From Prevotella sp. P5-50 (GTDB lineage Bacteria; Bacteroidota; Bacteroidia; Bacteroidales; Bacteroidaceae), in contig NZ_NPJA01000050.1 in NCBI RefSeq assembly GCF_002251295.1, forward strand, positions 1 through 64,000: a stretch of 64,000 bases of DNA, read 5' to 3'. The notes below the pieces were generated by a model. That model had not been told where the DNA came from. It saw only the letters and a list, made by a program, of their open reading frames with translations, and searched no databases. Shown in pieces: positions 25,035-34,353 of the stretch. Made by a program: the position numbers and the translations under genes. Each line of letters starts with the position of its first letter. Position 1 is the first letter of the stretch.

Positions 25035-26702
25035 TTAGCTTAAACCATCTATCTCACCATCTACCAAGCGAATATGTAATGCCTGAGGAGATTTTGGAAG
25101 TCCTGGCATGCGAATCATGCTTCCTGCAATAGCCACAATCATCTCGGCTCCGGAATTGATGACGATGTCACGGATTTCAAAATCAAATCCGTCGGTCACT
25201 CCGTATGCCTTCGGGTCTTGCGAGAACGAATACTGGGTCTTGGCAATACACACGGGGAAGGTTCTGCAACCTAATTGCTCTGCGCGTTTCATCTTGAGCT
25301 GGGCATCTGCTGAGAATGTCACATGCGAGGCGCCATAGATTCTGCGTGCAACAGCTTCAATCTTTGCACTTATGTGACTCTCGTCTGCATACATCAGCTG
25401 GAGTGGTTTTGACGGTTTCTGCTCTATCGTCTCGACCACCAGACGGGCAAGGTCTTCAGCACCTGCGCCCCCTTGTGCATAGGCGTTATTTAAGGCAAAG
25501 GGTACGTCCTGTTCCTTACAATGGCGACGTACCATTTCTATTTCCTGTGCATCATCATCTGCATATTGATTGAAACAAACGAGTACGGTCTGACCGAATT
25601 TCTGGAGGTTGTGAATATGCTTGTCGAGATTGCGCAAGCCGCGACAAACTCCTTCTGTATGAGGCAGACGGATTGCCCTCTCTTCCACTCCACCATGCAT
25701 TTTCAATCCGCGTAGCGTAGCCACAAGGACCGTCAGTTTGGGTTGAATATGGGCTTTACGACACTTGATATCAAGGAATTTCTCTGCACCCAGATCAGCA
25801 CCAAATCCTGCTTCTGTCACTACATAGTCGCCATACGTCATCGCCATCTTTGTAGCTATAATAGAATTGCAACCATGTGCGATATTGGCAAATGGTCCTC
25901 CATGGATGAAGGCAGGCGTATTTTCTGTGGTCTGAACGAGATTAGGATTGAGTGCATCTTTCAACAATACTGCGATAGCGCTCCCTACTCCCAAATCGCT
26001 CACATAAAACGGTTTGTCTTCGAGCGTGTAACCCAGTAGGATGTGATTGATTCTTCGTTCTAAATCTTCAAGGTCAGAGGCAAGACAAAGGATTGCCATA
26101 ATCTCGCTGGCAGGAGTAATGTCGAATCCGCTTTCCTGCGGACAGCCGTTGACATGAGGTCCAAGTCCTGTTACGATGTGTCGGAGCGATCGGTCGTTCA
26201 CATCCATGACTCTTCGCCATAGTATCTGTTTCATTCCGAAACCTTCAGTCTGGTGCTGATAGATGTAATTGTCGAGCAAAGCGGCAATCATATTGTTTGC
26301 CGTGGTAATGGCATGGAAATCGCCTGTGAAATGCAGGTTGATTCTATCCATGGGCAACACCTGTGCGTAGCCTCCTCCGGCAGCTCCACCCTTTTGTCCG
26401 AAACACGGACCGAGTGATGGTTCGCGGAGTGCCAGAACAGCTCTTTTTCCTATACGTGCCAATCCGAGCGAGAGACCGACGGAGACGGTTGTCTTGCCGA
26501 TTCCTGCCTTTGTAGGAGTAATGGCTGTTACGAGGATGAGGTTACTCTTTTCAACTCGTTCTTCATCAATCAGTTTGCCTGGCACTTTGGCAATAAATTT
26601 TCCATACGGTTCAATCAGGTCTTGGTTGATGCCCATCGTGGCAGCAATCACGCTGATTGGCTTCAATGTTGCTTCGCGTGCAATTTCGATGTCTTGTTTC
26701 AT
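25035..26702 (-). CDS. fhs: Formate-tetrahydrofolate ligase
   Basis: ATP-dependent synthesis of 10-formyl-THF from formate and THF, feeding purine and formyl-Met synthesis. The 555-residue length is typical. The nucleotide-binding loop reads [16 protein letters not shown] (about residues 63-78), with isoleucine where many homologues have glutamate. [19 protein letters not shown] (about 98-116) and the C-terminal [10 protein letters not shown] block (about 533-542) are conserved. It sits between the amylase and truA genes. Upstream (26703-26786) no promoter of the TAnnTTTG type is clear. Confidence 0.95.
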   Translation of the reverse strand: MKQDIEIAREATLKPISVIAATMGINQDLIEPYGKFIAKVPGKLIDEERVEKSNLILVTAITPTKAGIGKTTVSVGLSLGLARIGKRAVLALREPSLGPCFGQKGGAAGGGYAQVLPMDRINLHFTGDFHAITTANNMIAALLDNYIYQHQTEGFGMKQILWRRVMDVNDRSLRHIVTGLGPHVNGCPQESGFDITPASEIMAILCLASDLEDLERRINHILLGYTLEDKPFYVSDLGVGSAIAVLLKDALNPNLVQTTENTPAFIHGGPFANIAHGCNSIIATKMAMTYGDYVVTEAGFGADLGAEKFLDIKCRKAHIQPKLTVLVATLRGLKMHGGVEERAIRLPHTEGVCRGLRNLDKHIHNLQKFGQTVLVCFNQYADDDAQEIEMVRRHCKEQDVPFALNNAYAQGGAGAEDLARLVVETIEQKPSKPLQLMYADESHISAKIEAVARRIYGASHVTFSADAQLKMKRAEQLGCRTFPVCIAKTQYSFSQDPKAYGVTDGFDFEIRDIVINSGAEMIVAIAGSMIRMPGLPKSPQALHIRLVDGEIDGLS

Positions 26703-26786
26703 GCGGTCAGGTGGGTTTTAAATGATTATATATTTGTTGATATAGTCCTGCTGTGTCACCATGTAATCGATTGTTTCTTATTGTTT

Positions 26787-28931
26787 TTATTGCACCACTT
26801 TGAAACGAACCCGGAATACCTTGTTTTCTTCGTCCCAATTCGTTCCAAATAATTCAAAACGGCCAATCTGACTGGTTGATCGCACGTGTTTGCCGATACA
26901 CGGACAAACGTCATAATCGCCTATGCGTACGAGTCGGATGGTTTCCGACGCATCTTCTGGCAGTCGGTCTGGCGAAACGCCCTCTGGCAGATTGTTGCGG
27001 TCAACAAATTCAAACTCCACAGGCAAATCCTCTTCAATAAGTCGGTTCATCGTCTGTTCTATTTCCTTCTCCTCTTGGCGCGAAGGTTTATGACTCAGAT
27101 GAAAGCTCATCTTGCTCTTTTTGCGCTCGATATGTGCGTTGAAAGAACGTTCACAACCGAATATGCGCATCATGGTCTGATTGAGCAGGTGTTCGGCTGT
27201 ATGAGCCGGAGGAAATTCCTCTTTGTGGTGTTCGTTGAGAATGATATTTTCCATTGTTTTATGATTTTCAGATACTGTAACTTTCATCTTCATCACCACG
27301 CCCCCATTGGCGCCTACCTGCAGTCGAACGGCCTTATCTGGCTGCAGGTCAATGTTGGTTTTTGTTTTGCTCCACAGTTCTGTGGCAACATATTCGCCTG
27401 AGGCAACTTGCAAGAAGTCGAAGGCGTGTTTCGGCAGATTGACATCAACATCAACTTCGCGGTCTTCAAAATTGACTACCACCAAGAGCAGGTCATGTCC
27501 GATGTGGCGGAGGAACGCATATTGACGGTGCAAATGTGGATTCACATACATCAGGTCGAAGAATGTGCCTTCGCTTATGGCTTTCTCGCGACGAGCAATC
27601 TGCATGGTTTGTTCATGTTGTGCATAAACCAGTTTTTCGTCGGCGGTCAATTTTCTGGAGGCTGCCCGACATAGGGTATCGATACTCCAGTAGTCGAATA
27701 TTGTGGTTCGTCCATCGCATCCGCTAAATCCTTCGTGGTCCATTCCGCGCTCTCCATACTCTTCTCCGAAATAGAGCATAAAAGGATTCTGTTGCATGAG
27801 CATGGATGCCATCATAGCAGGGACTCCGCGACGGGCTTCGCCTGCAAAGAATGTGCTTGCAATACGTTGTTCGTCGTGGTTTTCCAAGAAGTACAACATG
27901 TGTTGACGAATATCGTCTGTTTGTTGCCAGGCAGAAGTAATTGCCGAGGTAGCAGCCTGTCCGGTTATGACGGCGCGCATCGTATCATACATGCCTACTT
28001 TGTCGTAGAGTAAGTCAAAGCCGGCTGAAATATAACTACGATATAATGACGGATTATATACCTCACCGATGAACTGTATGTCGGGATATTGTTCTTTTAC
28101 CGCTTTTGTAGCATAGCTCCAAAATGCTGCCGGCACCATCTCAGCCATGTCGCAACGGAAACCGTCTATACCTTTGGCTGCCCAGAACAAGAGGATGTCG
28201 GTCATTTTCTTCCAGGTATTGGGCATGGGATTGTCGTACAATACTCCACCTGCGTAATAGTCAACACCATAATTGAGTTTTACCGTTTCATACCAGTCAT
28301 TCCTCCCTGGCGCATTGTCAAAATGGTCGTTGCCCGTGGCTTTGGCAGGATATTCTTCGTAAGGTGTTGCTTCGCCGTGATAAAGGTCAAAACAAGGTAC
28401 GAAAGCTTGTCCTGGACAGTAATAGAAATTGTTATCTACCGGGTCGAAGCCTCTATCCACATGATCGTCTTCTCCAAGGTCGCTAACATTTGCTGGCTTG
28501 CAAATGGAATGATACTGGCGTGCAACGTGGTTGGGCACAAAATCGATAATCACTTTGAGACCAGCCTCGTGGGTGCGCTGAAGCAAGGCTTCAAACTCCT
28601 CCATTCTGTGGTCAACATCTGTTGCGAGATCTGGATCAACATCATAATAATCGGCAATAGCGTATGGCGAACCGGCACATCCTTTCACAACTGCAGGATG
28701 TTGTTTTGGGATTCCATATGCTGAATAATCTGTCCTCGTCGCATGACGAATAACCCCCGTGTACCAGACATGAGTAATGCCCATTCTTGCCCATCGGTTC
28801 AATACCTTTGGGGTGAAATCATCCATTTTTCCGCAACCATTCTCTTCAATGGTTCCGTTCATGTGACGGGTGATACTACGATTGCCGTAAAGGCGAGTAA
28901 AAACTTGATAGATAACCTGTTTACCTGTCAT
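26787..28931 (-). CDS. GH13 alpha-amylase fused to an AlaX-like tRNA-editing domain
   Basis: A 714-residue protein without signal peptide. Residues 1-about 550 form a GH13 alpha-amylase. Region I is IIDFVPNH (128-135), the nucleophile is Asp261 in GFRCDMAE, the acid/base is Glu290 in FIGEVY, and region IV is NHD (351-353). Residues 560-714 form an AlaX/threonyl-alanyl tRNA synthetase SAD-like domain with the metal-binding set H577-x3-H581 (HTAEH) and C678-x3-H682 (CIGKH). Standalone versions of that second part exist in Bacteroidota from memory, beginning with the same MENII. No stop separates the halves. In another frame a TGA and a TAA lie just upstream of Met560 (27254), so a small indel could have joined two adjacent genes. 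Confidence 0.85.
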   Translation of the reverse strand: MTGKQVIYQVFTRLYGNRSITRHMNGTIEENGCGKMDDFTPKVLNRWARMGITHVWYTGVIRHATRTDYSAYGIPKQHPAVVKGCAGSPYAIADYYDVDPDLATDVDHRMEEFEALLQRTHEAGLKVIIDFVPNHVARQYHSICKPANVSDLGEDDHVDRGFDPVDNNFYYCPGQAFVPCFDLYHGEATPYEEYPAKATGNDHFDNAPGRNDWYETVKLNYGVDYYAGGVLYDNPMPNTWKKMTDILLFWAAKGIDGFRCDMAEMVPAAFWSYATKAVKEQYPDIQFIGEVYNPSLYRSYISAGFDLLYDKVGMYDTMRAVITGQAATSAITSAWQQTDDIRQHMLYFLENHDEQRIASTFFAGEARRGVPAMMASMLMQQNPFMLYFGEEYGERGMDHEGFSGCDGRTTIFDYWSIDTLCRAASRKLTADEKLVYAQHEQTMQIARREKAISEGTFFDLMYVNPHLHRQYAFLRHIGHDLLLVVVNFEDREVDVDVNLPKHAFDFLQVASGEYVATELWSKTKTNIDLQPDKAVRLQVGANGGVVMKMKVTVSENHKTMENIILNEHHKEEFPPAHTAEHLLNQTMMRIFGCERSFNAHIERKKSKMSFHLSHKPSRQEEKEIEQTMNRLIEEDLPVEFEFVDRNNLPEGVSPDRLPEDASETIRLVRIGDYDVCPCIGKHVRSTSQIGRFELFGTNWDEENKVFRVRFKVVQ

Positions 28932-28950
28932 AAAGATTTAACGAGTAAAG

Positions 28951-28983
28951 ATAATAGGCGCAGGTATAGCCCACGCCTATTAT
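28951..28983. terminator. Hairpin between fabD and the amylase gene
   Basis: ATAATAGGCG (28951-28960) and CGCCTATTAT (28974-28983) form a perfect 10-bp stem 31 bp downstream of the fabD stop. The minus-strand trailing sequence CTTTACTC is only weakly T-rich, so termination may be partial. Confidence 0.5.
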
Positions 28984-29013
28984 TTATTTAATTCTGTTTT
29001 AGTATCATTAGGA

Positions 29014-29904
29014 TTAAGCAATGCCATGAGCACTTACTTCCTTATTGATTTTTGCAATCATACCCTGAAGGGCTTTACCTGGACCGCACTCTGTAAAATC
29101 GTCTGCGCCAACGGCAATCATGTTCTGCACAATCTGTGTCCAACGAACCGAACTTGTCAGCTGAGCAATCAGGTTTTGCTTGATTTCAGCAGGATCGGTA
29201 TGTGGCTTGGCATCTACATTCTGATAAATGGGACATTTGGGAGCGGCAAACTCTGTTTTCTCGATAGCGGCCTGAAGTTCGTCCTTAGCAGGCTGCATCA
29301 ATGGAGAGTGGAATGCGCCACCTACCTTCAAAGGCAGAGCACGCTTAGCGCCGGCGGCTTTCAGCTGTTCGCAAGCCTCGTTGATGGCTTCGATATTACC
29401 AGAGATTACCAGCTGTCCGGGGTTGTTATAGTTGGCAGGAACCACAACACCCTTACCCATCTTGCTTACTTCTTTGCAAATGGCTTCAATCTTATCGTCG
29501 GGCAAACCGATGATGGCTGCCATGGTAGAGGGCTGAGCCTCACAAGCTTTCTGCATAGCCATGGCACGAGCATAAACCAGTTTAAGACCATCTTCAAAGC
29601 TCAATGCTCCAGCAGCAACAAGTGCCGAGAATTCGCCAAGAGAGTGTCCTGCAACCATAGCTGGTTGGAATGCGTCTCCCATGCAGATGGCAGAAATAAC
29701 AGAGTGAAGGAAAACGGCGGGTTGCGTTACCTTGGTCTGTTTGAGGTCTTCGTCAGTACCTTCAAACATAATGTCGGTTATACGATAGCCAAGAATCTCG
29801 TTGGCTTTTTCAAAAAGTTCTTTTGCTTTAGGATTGTTGTCGTAGAGGTCTTTGCCCATTCCTACGAATTGAGCTCCCTGACCGGGAAATACAAATGCTT
29901 TCAT
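29014..29904 (-). CDS. fabD: Malonyl-CoA:ACP transacylase
   Basis: Loads malonyl groups on acyl carrier protein for fatty-acid synthesis. The protein begins MKAFVFPGQGAQFVGMG, the active-site serine lies in GHSLGEFSALVAAG (about residues 91-104), and the second active-site region includes GGAFHSPLM (about 200-208). Length 296 is usual. A longer frame from 29973 crosses the -7 box TACCTTTG (29943-29950), so I use ATG 29904. The promoter is embedded in a tandem repeat array. Confidence 0.95.
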   Translation of the reverse strand: MKAFVFPGQGAQFVGMGKDLYDNNPKAKELFEKANEILGYRITDIMFEGTDEDLKQTKVTQPAVFLHSVISAICMGDAFQPAMVAGHSLGEFSALVAAGALSFEDGLKLVYARAMAMQKACEAQPSTMAAIIGLPDDKIEAICKEVSKMGKGVVVPANYNNPGQLVISGNIEAINEACEQLKAAGAKRALPLKVGGAFHSPLMQPAKDELQAAIEKTEFAAPKCPIYQNVDAKPHTDPAEIKQNLIAQLTSSVRWTQIVQNMIAVGADDFTECGPGKALQGMIAKINKEVSAHGIA

Positions 29905-29942
29905 TTTCTTATATATTTTTATTATGGAATTCTTTCCGCGTG

Positions 29943-29950
29943 CAAAGGTA
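29943..29950 (-). promoter_or_regulatory. -7 promoter element of fabD
   Basis: Minus-strand TACCTTTG, 38 bp before the ATG. A TTG lies 20 bp further upstream, matching the Bacteroidota -33/-7 spacing. Confidence 0.65.
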
Positions 29951-30203
29951 CGAATAAGCGAGGGAAAAACCAAACTTATTTGAGTTTTTCCGAGCGGAAG
30001 TACCTAAAATCCGAAGGATTAAAGGTACGAATAAGCGAGGGAAAAACCAAACTTATTTGAGTTTTTCCGAGCGGAAGTACCTAAAATCCGAAGGATTAAA
30101 GGTACGAATAAGCGAGCAGAATCCAAAAGAAAAACACATTTTCTTTTGGATTATCGAACGAAAGTACCTAAGAGACAACAGTCTCAGAGGTACGAATAAG
30201 CAA
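29944..30203. repeat. Tandem array of hairpin units covering the fabD promoter
   Basis: Unit 1 (29944-30020) and unit 2 (30021-30097) are identical, 77 bp each. Unit 3 (30098-30187, 90 bp) has the same layout with different stems, and a partial unit 4 starts at 30188. Each unit has AGGTACGAATAAGC followed by one inverted repeat (GGAAAAAC/GTTTTTCC-type in units 1-2; 14-bp arms at 30120-30133 and 30139-30152 in unit 3). A nested GTACCT...AGGTAC palindrome follows at the unit junction. Read on the minus strand, each junction also repeats the sequence around the fabD -7 box. Confidence 0.85.
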
Positions 30204-30554
30204 ACAAAACCTTTTATCTTCGAGTTGCATTCGGGATGCGTTCAGGTAATCGTCCTCAACTTTGTTAAGTCAAATGATCCGTTCGAGATTTTCCGTGAAA
30301 AAAGCGAAGAACAGAAATCGCGTAACATGTCCCAAGAAACTCCCAAGTAAATCCCAAGTAAGTCCCAAAATCATGTCCACTACAATAGGAACATGCTAGG
30401 ACTATATAGGTAAGAACTGCCGATGTGCTAACCTTATTATATTATGAGATAAAAAAGCAGATAAAAGTCTTTGAACACCAAACATAATTGAATAATTTGA
30501 ATCTCTATCAGATTATTTTTGTTGAAATAGTTTGGAAATCTCAAATATATTGAT
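30204..30554. other. Gene-free stretch between the fabD array and the rho promoter
   Basis: No gene is supported here. It holds a 'cattcgggatgcgttc' element (about 30229-30244), an 11-bp phased TCCCAA array (30330-30368) and AT-rich sequence. A second -7-like TATTTTTG lies at about 30513-30520. Confidence 0.6.
30330..30368 (+). repeat. 11-bp phased TCCCAA array
   Basis: TCCCAA occurs at 30330, 30341, 30352 and 30363, exactly 11 bp apart, with spacers GAAAC, GTAAA and GTAAG. A related array in the opposite orientation is at 45606-45655. Confidence 0.75.
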
Positions 30555-30562
30555 TACTTTTG
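30555..30562 (+). promoter_or_regulatory. -7 promoter element of rho
   Basis: TACTTTTG, 100 bp upstream of the rho ATG, giving a leader of roughly 95 nt. This is the only long leader besides ribE in the window. Confidence 0.6.
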
Positions 30563-30662
30563 CAGCCGATATTAATCATTCCCTTGTTTCCATTCGAGAA
30601 ACAATAGTATTGCGACAAATTCCTGTCGCACACATTCATACCAAGAATACTTAGAAATAAAT

Positions 30663-32642
30663 ATGTACTTAAAAGAAGATTTGGAAAAAATGGAAATCTC
30701 TCAACTTATGGAGATTGCCCATGAAGTAGGTGTAAAAGTGTCACCTGACGATTCTTTGGAAAGCGTAATCTATGCCATACTCGATAAACATGCCATAGAT
30801 TCTGCTGCGGAGTCTGTGGCTAACACCAAACGCAAACGCACACGTATAGCTAAAAAAGAAAAAGATAAAGTATATACTGTCAGCGGAAAAGACGGAGAAA
30901 ACCTTGATACAAAGCCTGCAAAACGCGAGAAGAAACCTTCTCTCGACACACTCCTTGCTACTGCCGCACAACAAACTATTCCCACAGAAGAAAATGACAA
31001 CAGCGAAACCATTGCACCACAATCTATAGAAACAGCAAAAGATGCTGAAACAGAAACAGCACCTGTGGAAAAGGCAGAAAAAGAAGCTACAGACAAGCCT
31101 GCTCCTAAAAAACGAGGAAGGAAATCGAAAAAGGAACTCGAAGCTCTCGAACTGGAAAAGGCTGCAAAAGAAGCGGCCCTTATTCAGCAACAACCCGAAA
31201 CTAACGAGCCCCAAGAGCAGATTGAAAACGTAGACCCCAATACTGTTGCACAAGAGGAGCCTGTGACAGAACCACAGTCCGAAGCTCAGAACATGGAGCA
31301 AAACAATAACACATACTACAACGAAGGTCCAATGACAGAAGATGATGTTTGGAGTGGAGACCCAGGAGACGGTACTGATTTTATTACCGTTGTCGACCTG
31401 CCCATAGAAGACCAAGAGGCACTACCTTCACTCGACATCTTCGACAGACCCATCAGCAGTAACGCCCCAACAGCCAGCACTTTTGTTGCACCACAACAAC
31501 CTGCACAGGATAAATACGACTTCGACGGTATTATCTCTGGTAACGGAGTACTCGAAATACTACAAGATGGATACGGCTTCCTTCGTTCAAGCGACTACAA
31601 CTACCTTTCATCACCCGATGATATTTACGTAAGTCCACAACAAGTAAAAGGCTATAGTCTCAAAACAGGCGACGTGGTGGAATGTACCGTAAGACCACCG
31701 CACGATAACGAGAAATACTTTGCTTTAACAGAAATAAAAAGCATCAACGGAAGAAACCCACAAGAGGTCAGAGACCGCGTAAGCTTCGAACATCTCACCC
31801 CACTCTTCCCCGATGAAAAATTCAACCTCTGCGGCAATAGCGCCACCACAAATCCAAGTGTACGCATCGTTGACCTCTTCTCACCTATAGGAAAAGGACA
31901 GCGCGCACTCATAGTGGCACAGCCAAAGACAGGTAAGACAGTACTGATGAAAGACATTGCCAACGCAATAGCAGCCAACCATCCAGAGGCTTACATCATG
32001 ATGCTCCTCATTGACGAAAGACCTGAGGAAGTCACAGACATGAGCCGTACTGTCAACGCAGAAGTAATTGCATCTACCTTTGACGAACCAGCGGACAGAC
32101 ATGTAAAAATTGCCGGTATCGTACTGGAAAAAGCAAAAAGAATGGTTGAATGTGGACACGACGTAGTAATTTTCCTCGATTCCATCACAAGATTGGCACG
32201 TGCCTATAATACCGTAAGTCCTGCATCAGGAAAGGTACTCACAGGTGGTGTTGACGCCAACGCACTACAGAAACCAAAGCGCTTCTTCGGAGCTGCACGT
32301 AATATAGAAAACGGAGGTTCACTCACTATTATAGCCACTGCTCTTACAGATACGGGCTCAAAAATGGATGAGGTAATCTTTGAAGAATTCAAAGGAACCG
32401 GTAACTCCGAATTACAACTCGACCGCACATTGGCCAACAAACGCATATTCCCTGCTGTCAACCTCGTCCTCTCTTCTACCAGACGCGACGACTTGTTGCA
32501 GGATCCAACCACACTCCAGCGTATGTGGATTGTACGCAATTTTATTGCAGACATGAATCCTCTTGAAGCCATGAATACCATGCGAGACCGCATAATTAAA
32601 ACCATGGACAACGAGGAATTCTTGGCCACAATGAATGGATAA
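30663..32642 (+). CDS. rho: Transcription termination factor Rho with long disordered insertion
   Basis: ATP-dependent RNA helicase that ends transcription. At 659 residues it is about 240 longer than E. coli Rho. Residues 1-50 are the Rho N domain. About 50-280 form a Lys/Glu/Gln-rich, disordered segment with an AT-hook-like [10 protein letters not shown]. About 285-360 form the cold-shock RNA-binding domain, and 380-659 the ATPase core (Walker A AQPKTGKT, about 418-425; [11 protein letters not shown] follows). Bacteroidota Rho proteins are known for such insertions, and in Bacteroides thetaiotaomicron the disordered part is reported to drive phase separation. glyA follows after 28 bp. Confidence 0.95.
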   Translation: MYLKEDLEKMEISQLMEIAHEVGVKVSPDDSLESVIYAILDKHAIDSAAESVANTKRKRTRIAKKEKDKVYTVSGKDGENLDTKPAKREKKPSLDTLLATAAQQTIPTEENDNSETIAPQSIETAKDAETETAPVEKAEKEATDKPAPKKRGRKSKKELEALELEKAAKEAALIQQQPETNEPQEQIENVDPNTVAQEEPVTEPQSEAQNMEQNNNTYYNEGPMTEDDVWSGDPGDGTDFITVVDLPIEDQEALPSLDIFDRPISSNAPTASTFVAPQQPAQDKYDFDGIISGNGVLEILQDGYGFLRSSDYNYLSSPDDIYVSPQQVKGYSLKTGDVVECTVRPPHDNEKYFALTEIKSINGRNPQEVRDRVSFEHLTPLFPDEKFNLCGNSATTNPSVRIVDLFSPIGKGQRALIVAQPKTGKTVLMKDIANAIAANHPEAYIMMLLIDERPEEVTDMSRTVNAEVIASTFDEPADRHVKIAGIVLEKAKRMVECGHDVVIFLDSITRLARAYNTVSPASGKVLTGGVDANALQKPKRFFGAARNIENGGSLTIIATALTDTGSKMDEVIFEEFKGTGNSELQLDRTLANKRIFPAVNLVLSSTRRDDLLQDPTTLQRMWIVRNFIADMNPLEAMNTMRDRIIKTMDNEEFLATMNG

Positions 32643-32670
32643 CCTTTAAATCATCCCAATAATTACAACT

Positions 32671-33951
32671 ATGCAAAGAGACAACACGATTTTCGAGCTC
32701 ATCGAAAAAGAGCATCAGCGCCAACTCAAAGGCATCGAACTGATTGCGTCAGAAAATTTCGTCAGCGAACAAGTGATGGAAGCCATGGGCAGCTATCTGA
32801 CAAACAAATATGCTGAGGGCTACCCTGGACACCGATACTATGGTGGCTGTCAGGTCGTGGATGAAGTAGAACAACTCGCCATCGACCGTGTTTGCAAACT
32901 CTTCGGAGCTGAATACGCCAACGTACAACCCCACTCAGGAGCACAAGCAAACGCTGCAGTACTACTCGCCGTACTTAAACCAGGTGATACATTCATGGGC
33001 CTTAACCTGGCTCACGGCGGTCACCTCTCACATGGCTCACTCGTCAATACCAGCGGTATTCTCTACAAACCCGTAGGATACAATCTTGATGAGAAAACTG
33101 GACGTGTAGATTACGATGAAATGGAGCATTTAGCACTCGAGCACAAACCAAAACTCATCATCGGTGGCGGATCAGCATACAGCCGCGAATGGGACTACAA
33201 GCGCATGCGCGAAATCGCAGATAAAGTTGGGGCTTTGCTCATGATCGACATGGCACACCCAGCAGGTCTCATCGCCGCAGGACTCCTCGAGAACCCGGTG
33301 AAATGGGCTCATATCGTAACCTCTACCACACATAAAACCCTGCGCGGTCCACGCGGAGGTATCATCTTGATGGGTAAAGACTTTGAAAACCCATGGGGAC
33401 TCAAAACGCCTAAGGGTGTCACCAAAATGATGTCACAACTGCTCAATTCAGCAGTATTCCCTGGACAGCAAGGCGGTCCTCTGGAACACGTTATTGCTGC
33501 TAAAGCAGTAGCTTTTGGCGAAGCACTACAGCCAGAGTTCAAAGAGTGGGCCAAACAAGTACAAAAGAATGCCAAGGTATTGGCTGAAGAACTCATCAAG
33601 CGTGGTTTCACCATCGTAAGCGGCGGTACAGACAACCACTCAATGCTCGTTGACCTGCGTACAAAATATCCCGATTTGACCGGTAAAGTAGCAGAGAATG
33701 CCCTCGTTGCTGCAGATATCACAGTCAACAAGAACATGGTACCATTCGACAGCCGTTCTGCCTTCCAGACATCAGGTATTCGCCTCGGCACTCCTGCCAT
33801 CACTACACGTGGTGCAAAAGAAGACTTAATGGTAGAAATTGCCGCTTTCATCGAAGAAGTACTCAACGATCCCGAAAATCCAGAAGTTATTGCAAGTGTT
33901 CGCAAACGCGTCAACGAACGCATGAAGGAATATCCACTCTTTGCCTACTAA
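32671..33951 (+). CDS. glyA: Serine hydroxymethyltransferase
   Basis: PLP enzyme converting serine and THF to glycine and 5,10-methylene-THF. The 426-residue protein has the PLP-lysine motif [13 protein letters not shown] (about residues 213-225), [27 protein letters not shown] (about 26-52) and [11 protein letters not shown]. It starts 28 bp after rho, possibly in one transcript, and ends in a clear terminator. Confidence 0.96.
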   Translation: MQRDNTIFELIEKEHQRQLKGIELIASENFVSEQVMEAMGSYLTNKYAEGYPGHRYYGGCQVVDEVEQLAIDRVCKLFGAEYANVQPHSGAQANAAVLLAVLKPGDTFMGLNLAHGGHLSHGSLVNTSGILYKPVGYNLDEKTGRVDYDEMEHLALEHKPKLIIGGGSAYSREWDYKRMREIADKVGALLMIDMAHPAGLIAAGLLENPVKWAHIVTSTTHKTLRGPRGGIILMGKDFENPWGLKTPKGVTKMMSQLLNSAVFPGQQGGPLEHVIAAKAVAFGEALQPEFKEWAKQVQKNAKVLAEELIKRGFTIVSGGTDNHSMLVDLRTKYPDLTGKVAENALVAADITVNKNMVPFDSRSAFQTSGIRLGTPAITTRGAKEDLMVEIAAFIEEVLNDPENPEVIASVRKRVNERMKEYPLFAY

Positions 33952-34000
33952 ACTATTGAAAAGCAAGAGGTTTTAACCCTTCAAACAACTAAATACAAAG

Positions 34001-34041
34001 CAGTTCTGCTGACAACAAAAGTCACGCAGAACTGTTTTTTT
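34001..34041 (+). terminator. Intrinsic terminator after glyA
   Basis: CAGTTCTGC (34001-34009) pairs with GCAGAACTG (34026-34034) and is followed by seven T (34035-34041). Confidence 0.8.
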
Positions 34042-34096
34042 ATCAGAAACATGAAAAATAATGTTGAGCAAACCTCGTGCTCTCCATTTTTTTTCG

Positions 34097-34104
34097 TATC
34101 TTTG
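34097..34104 (+). promoter_or_regulatory. -7 promoter element of the ribE leader RNA
   Basis: TATCTTTG, followed by CAAACAG. Transcription should start near 34108-34111, about 245 nt before ribE. Confidence 0.7.
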
Positions 34105-34110
34105 CAAACA

Positions 34111-34306
34111 GAAAGAGAATGGCCGTATCGGTTCGATAGGGATACTCATCAAATTACTATGAAAACAGGGCGTATTTCCTGTACAATGGCGGGCCACAAC
34201 TCCTAAGGAGCAGTTTGGCAACAGACCAGTGGATTACAAAGGCAGGAGAACCCCATATCTTCTAAAAAAGGAGTTTTCATCACATCACCGGTGCGGCCTC
34301 TTTTTT
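34111..34306 (+). ncRNA. Structured leader or small RNA upstream of ribE
   Basis: The two ends of this about 195-nt segment pair with each other. GGCCG (34121-34125) pairs with CGGCC (34294-34298), and TCGGT (34128-34132) with ACCGG (34287-34291), with a 2/2 internal loop. Inside, GATAGGG pairs with CCCCATATC (about 34135-34141 with 34250-34258). ACAGG/CCTGT, CTCC-TAA-GGAG and CTTCT/AGGAG form local hairpins. A T6 run follows the closing stem (34301-34306). A promoter lies just before it and ribE 48 bp after it. It could be a riboswitch or attenuator for ribE, or an independent small RNA such as a 6S-type RNA. I could not match it to the FMN riboswitch consensus. Confidence 0.5.
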
Positions 34307-34353
34307 CTTTTTCATCAAAATAATCAAAGAAATATTAAACCAACATTAATAAT

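Noticed and set aside
25005..26786. THF riboswitch for fhs
   Set aside because: The gaps around fhs are short and AT-rich with no multi-stem structure that I can see.
29944..30203. Possible CRISPR array
   Set aside because: The 77-bp units are directly abutting and identical over their full length, with no variable spacers, and there are no cas genes.
29026..30350. Plus-strand open frames opposite fabD and across the tandem array
   Set aside because: The repeated peptide is only a translation of the 77-bp DNA repeat; no start signal or homology.
34111..34306. Classical FMN riboswitch upstream of ribE
   Set aside because: A stretch (CAGGGCG..TTTCC..GGCGG) vaguely resembles the second stem region, but the conserved later arms (GATTCGGTG...CCGACGGT type) and the P1 sequence are missing, so I call it only a structured RNA.
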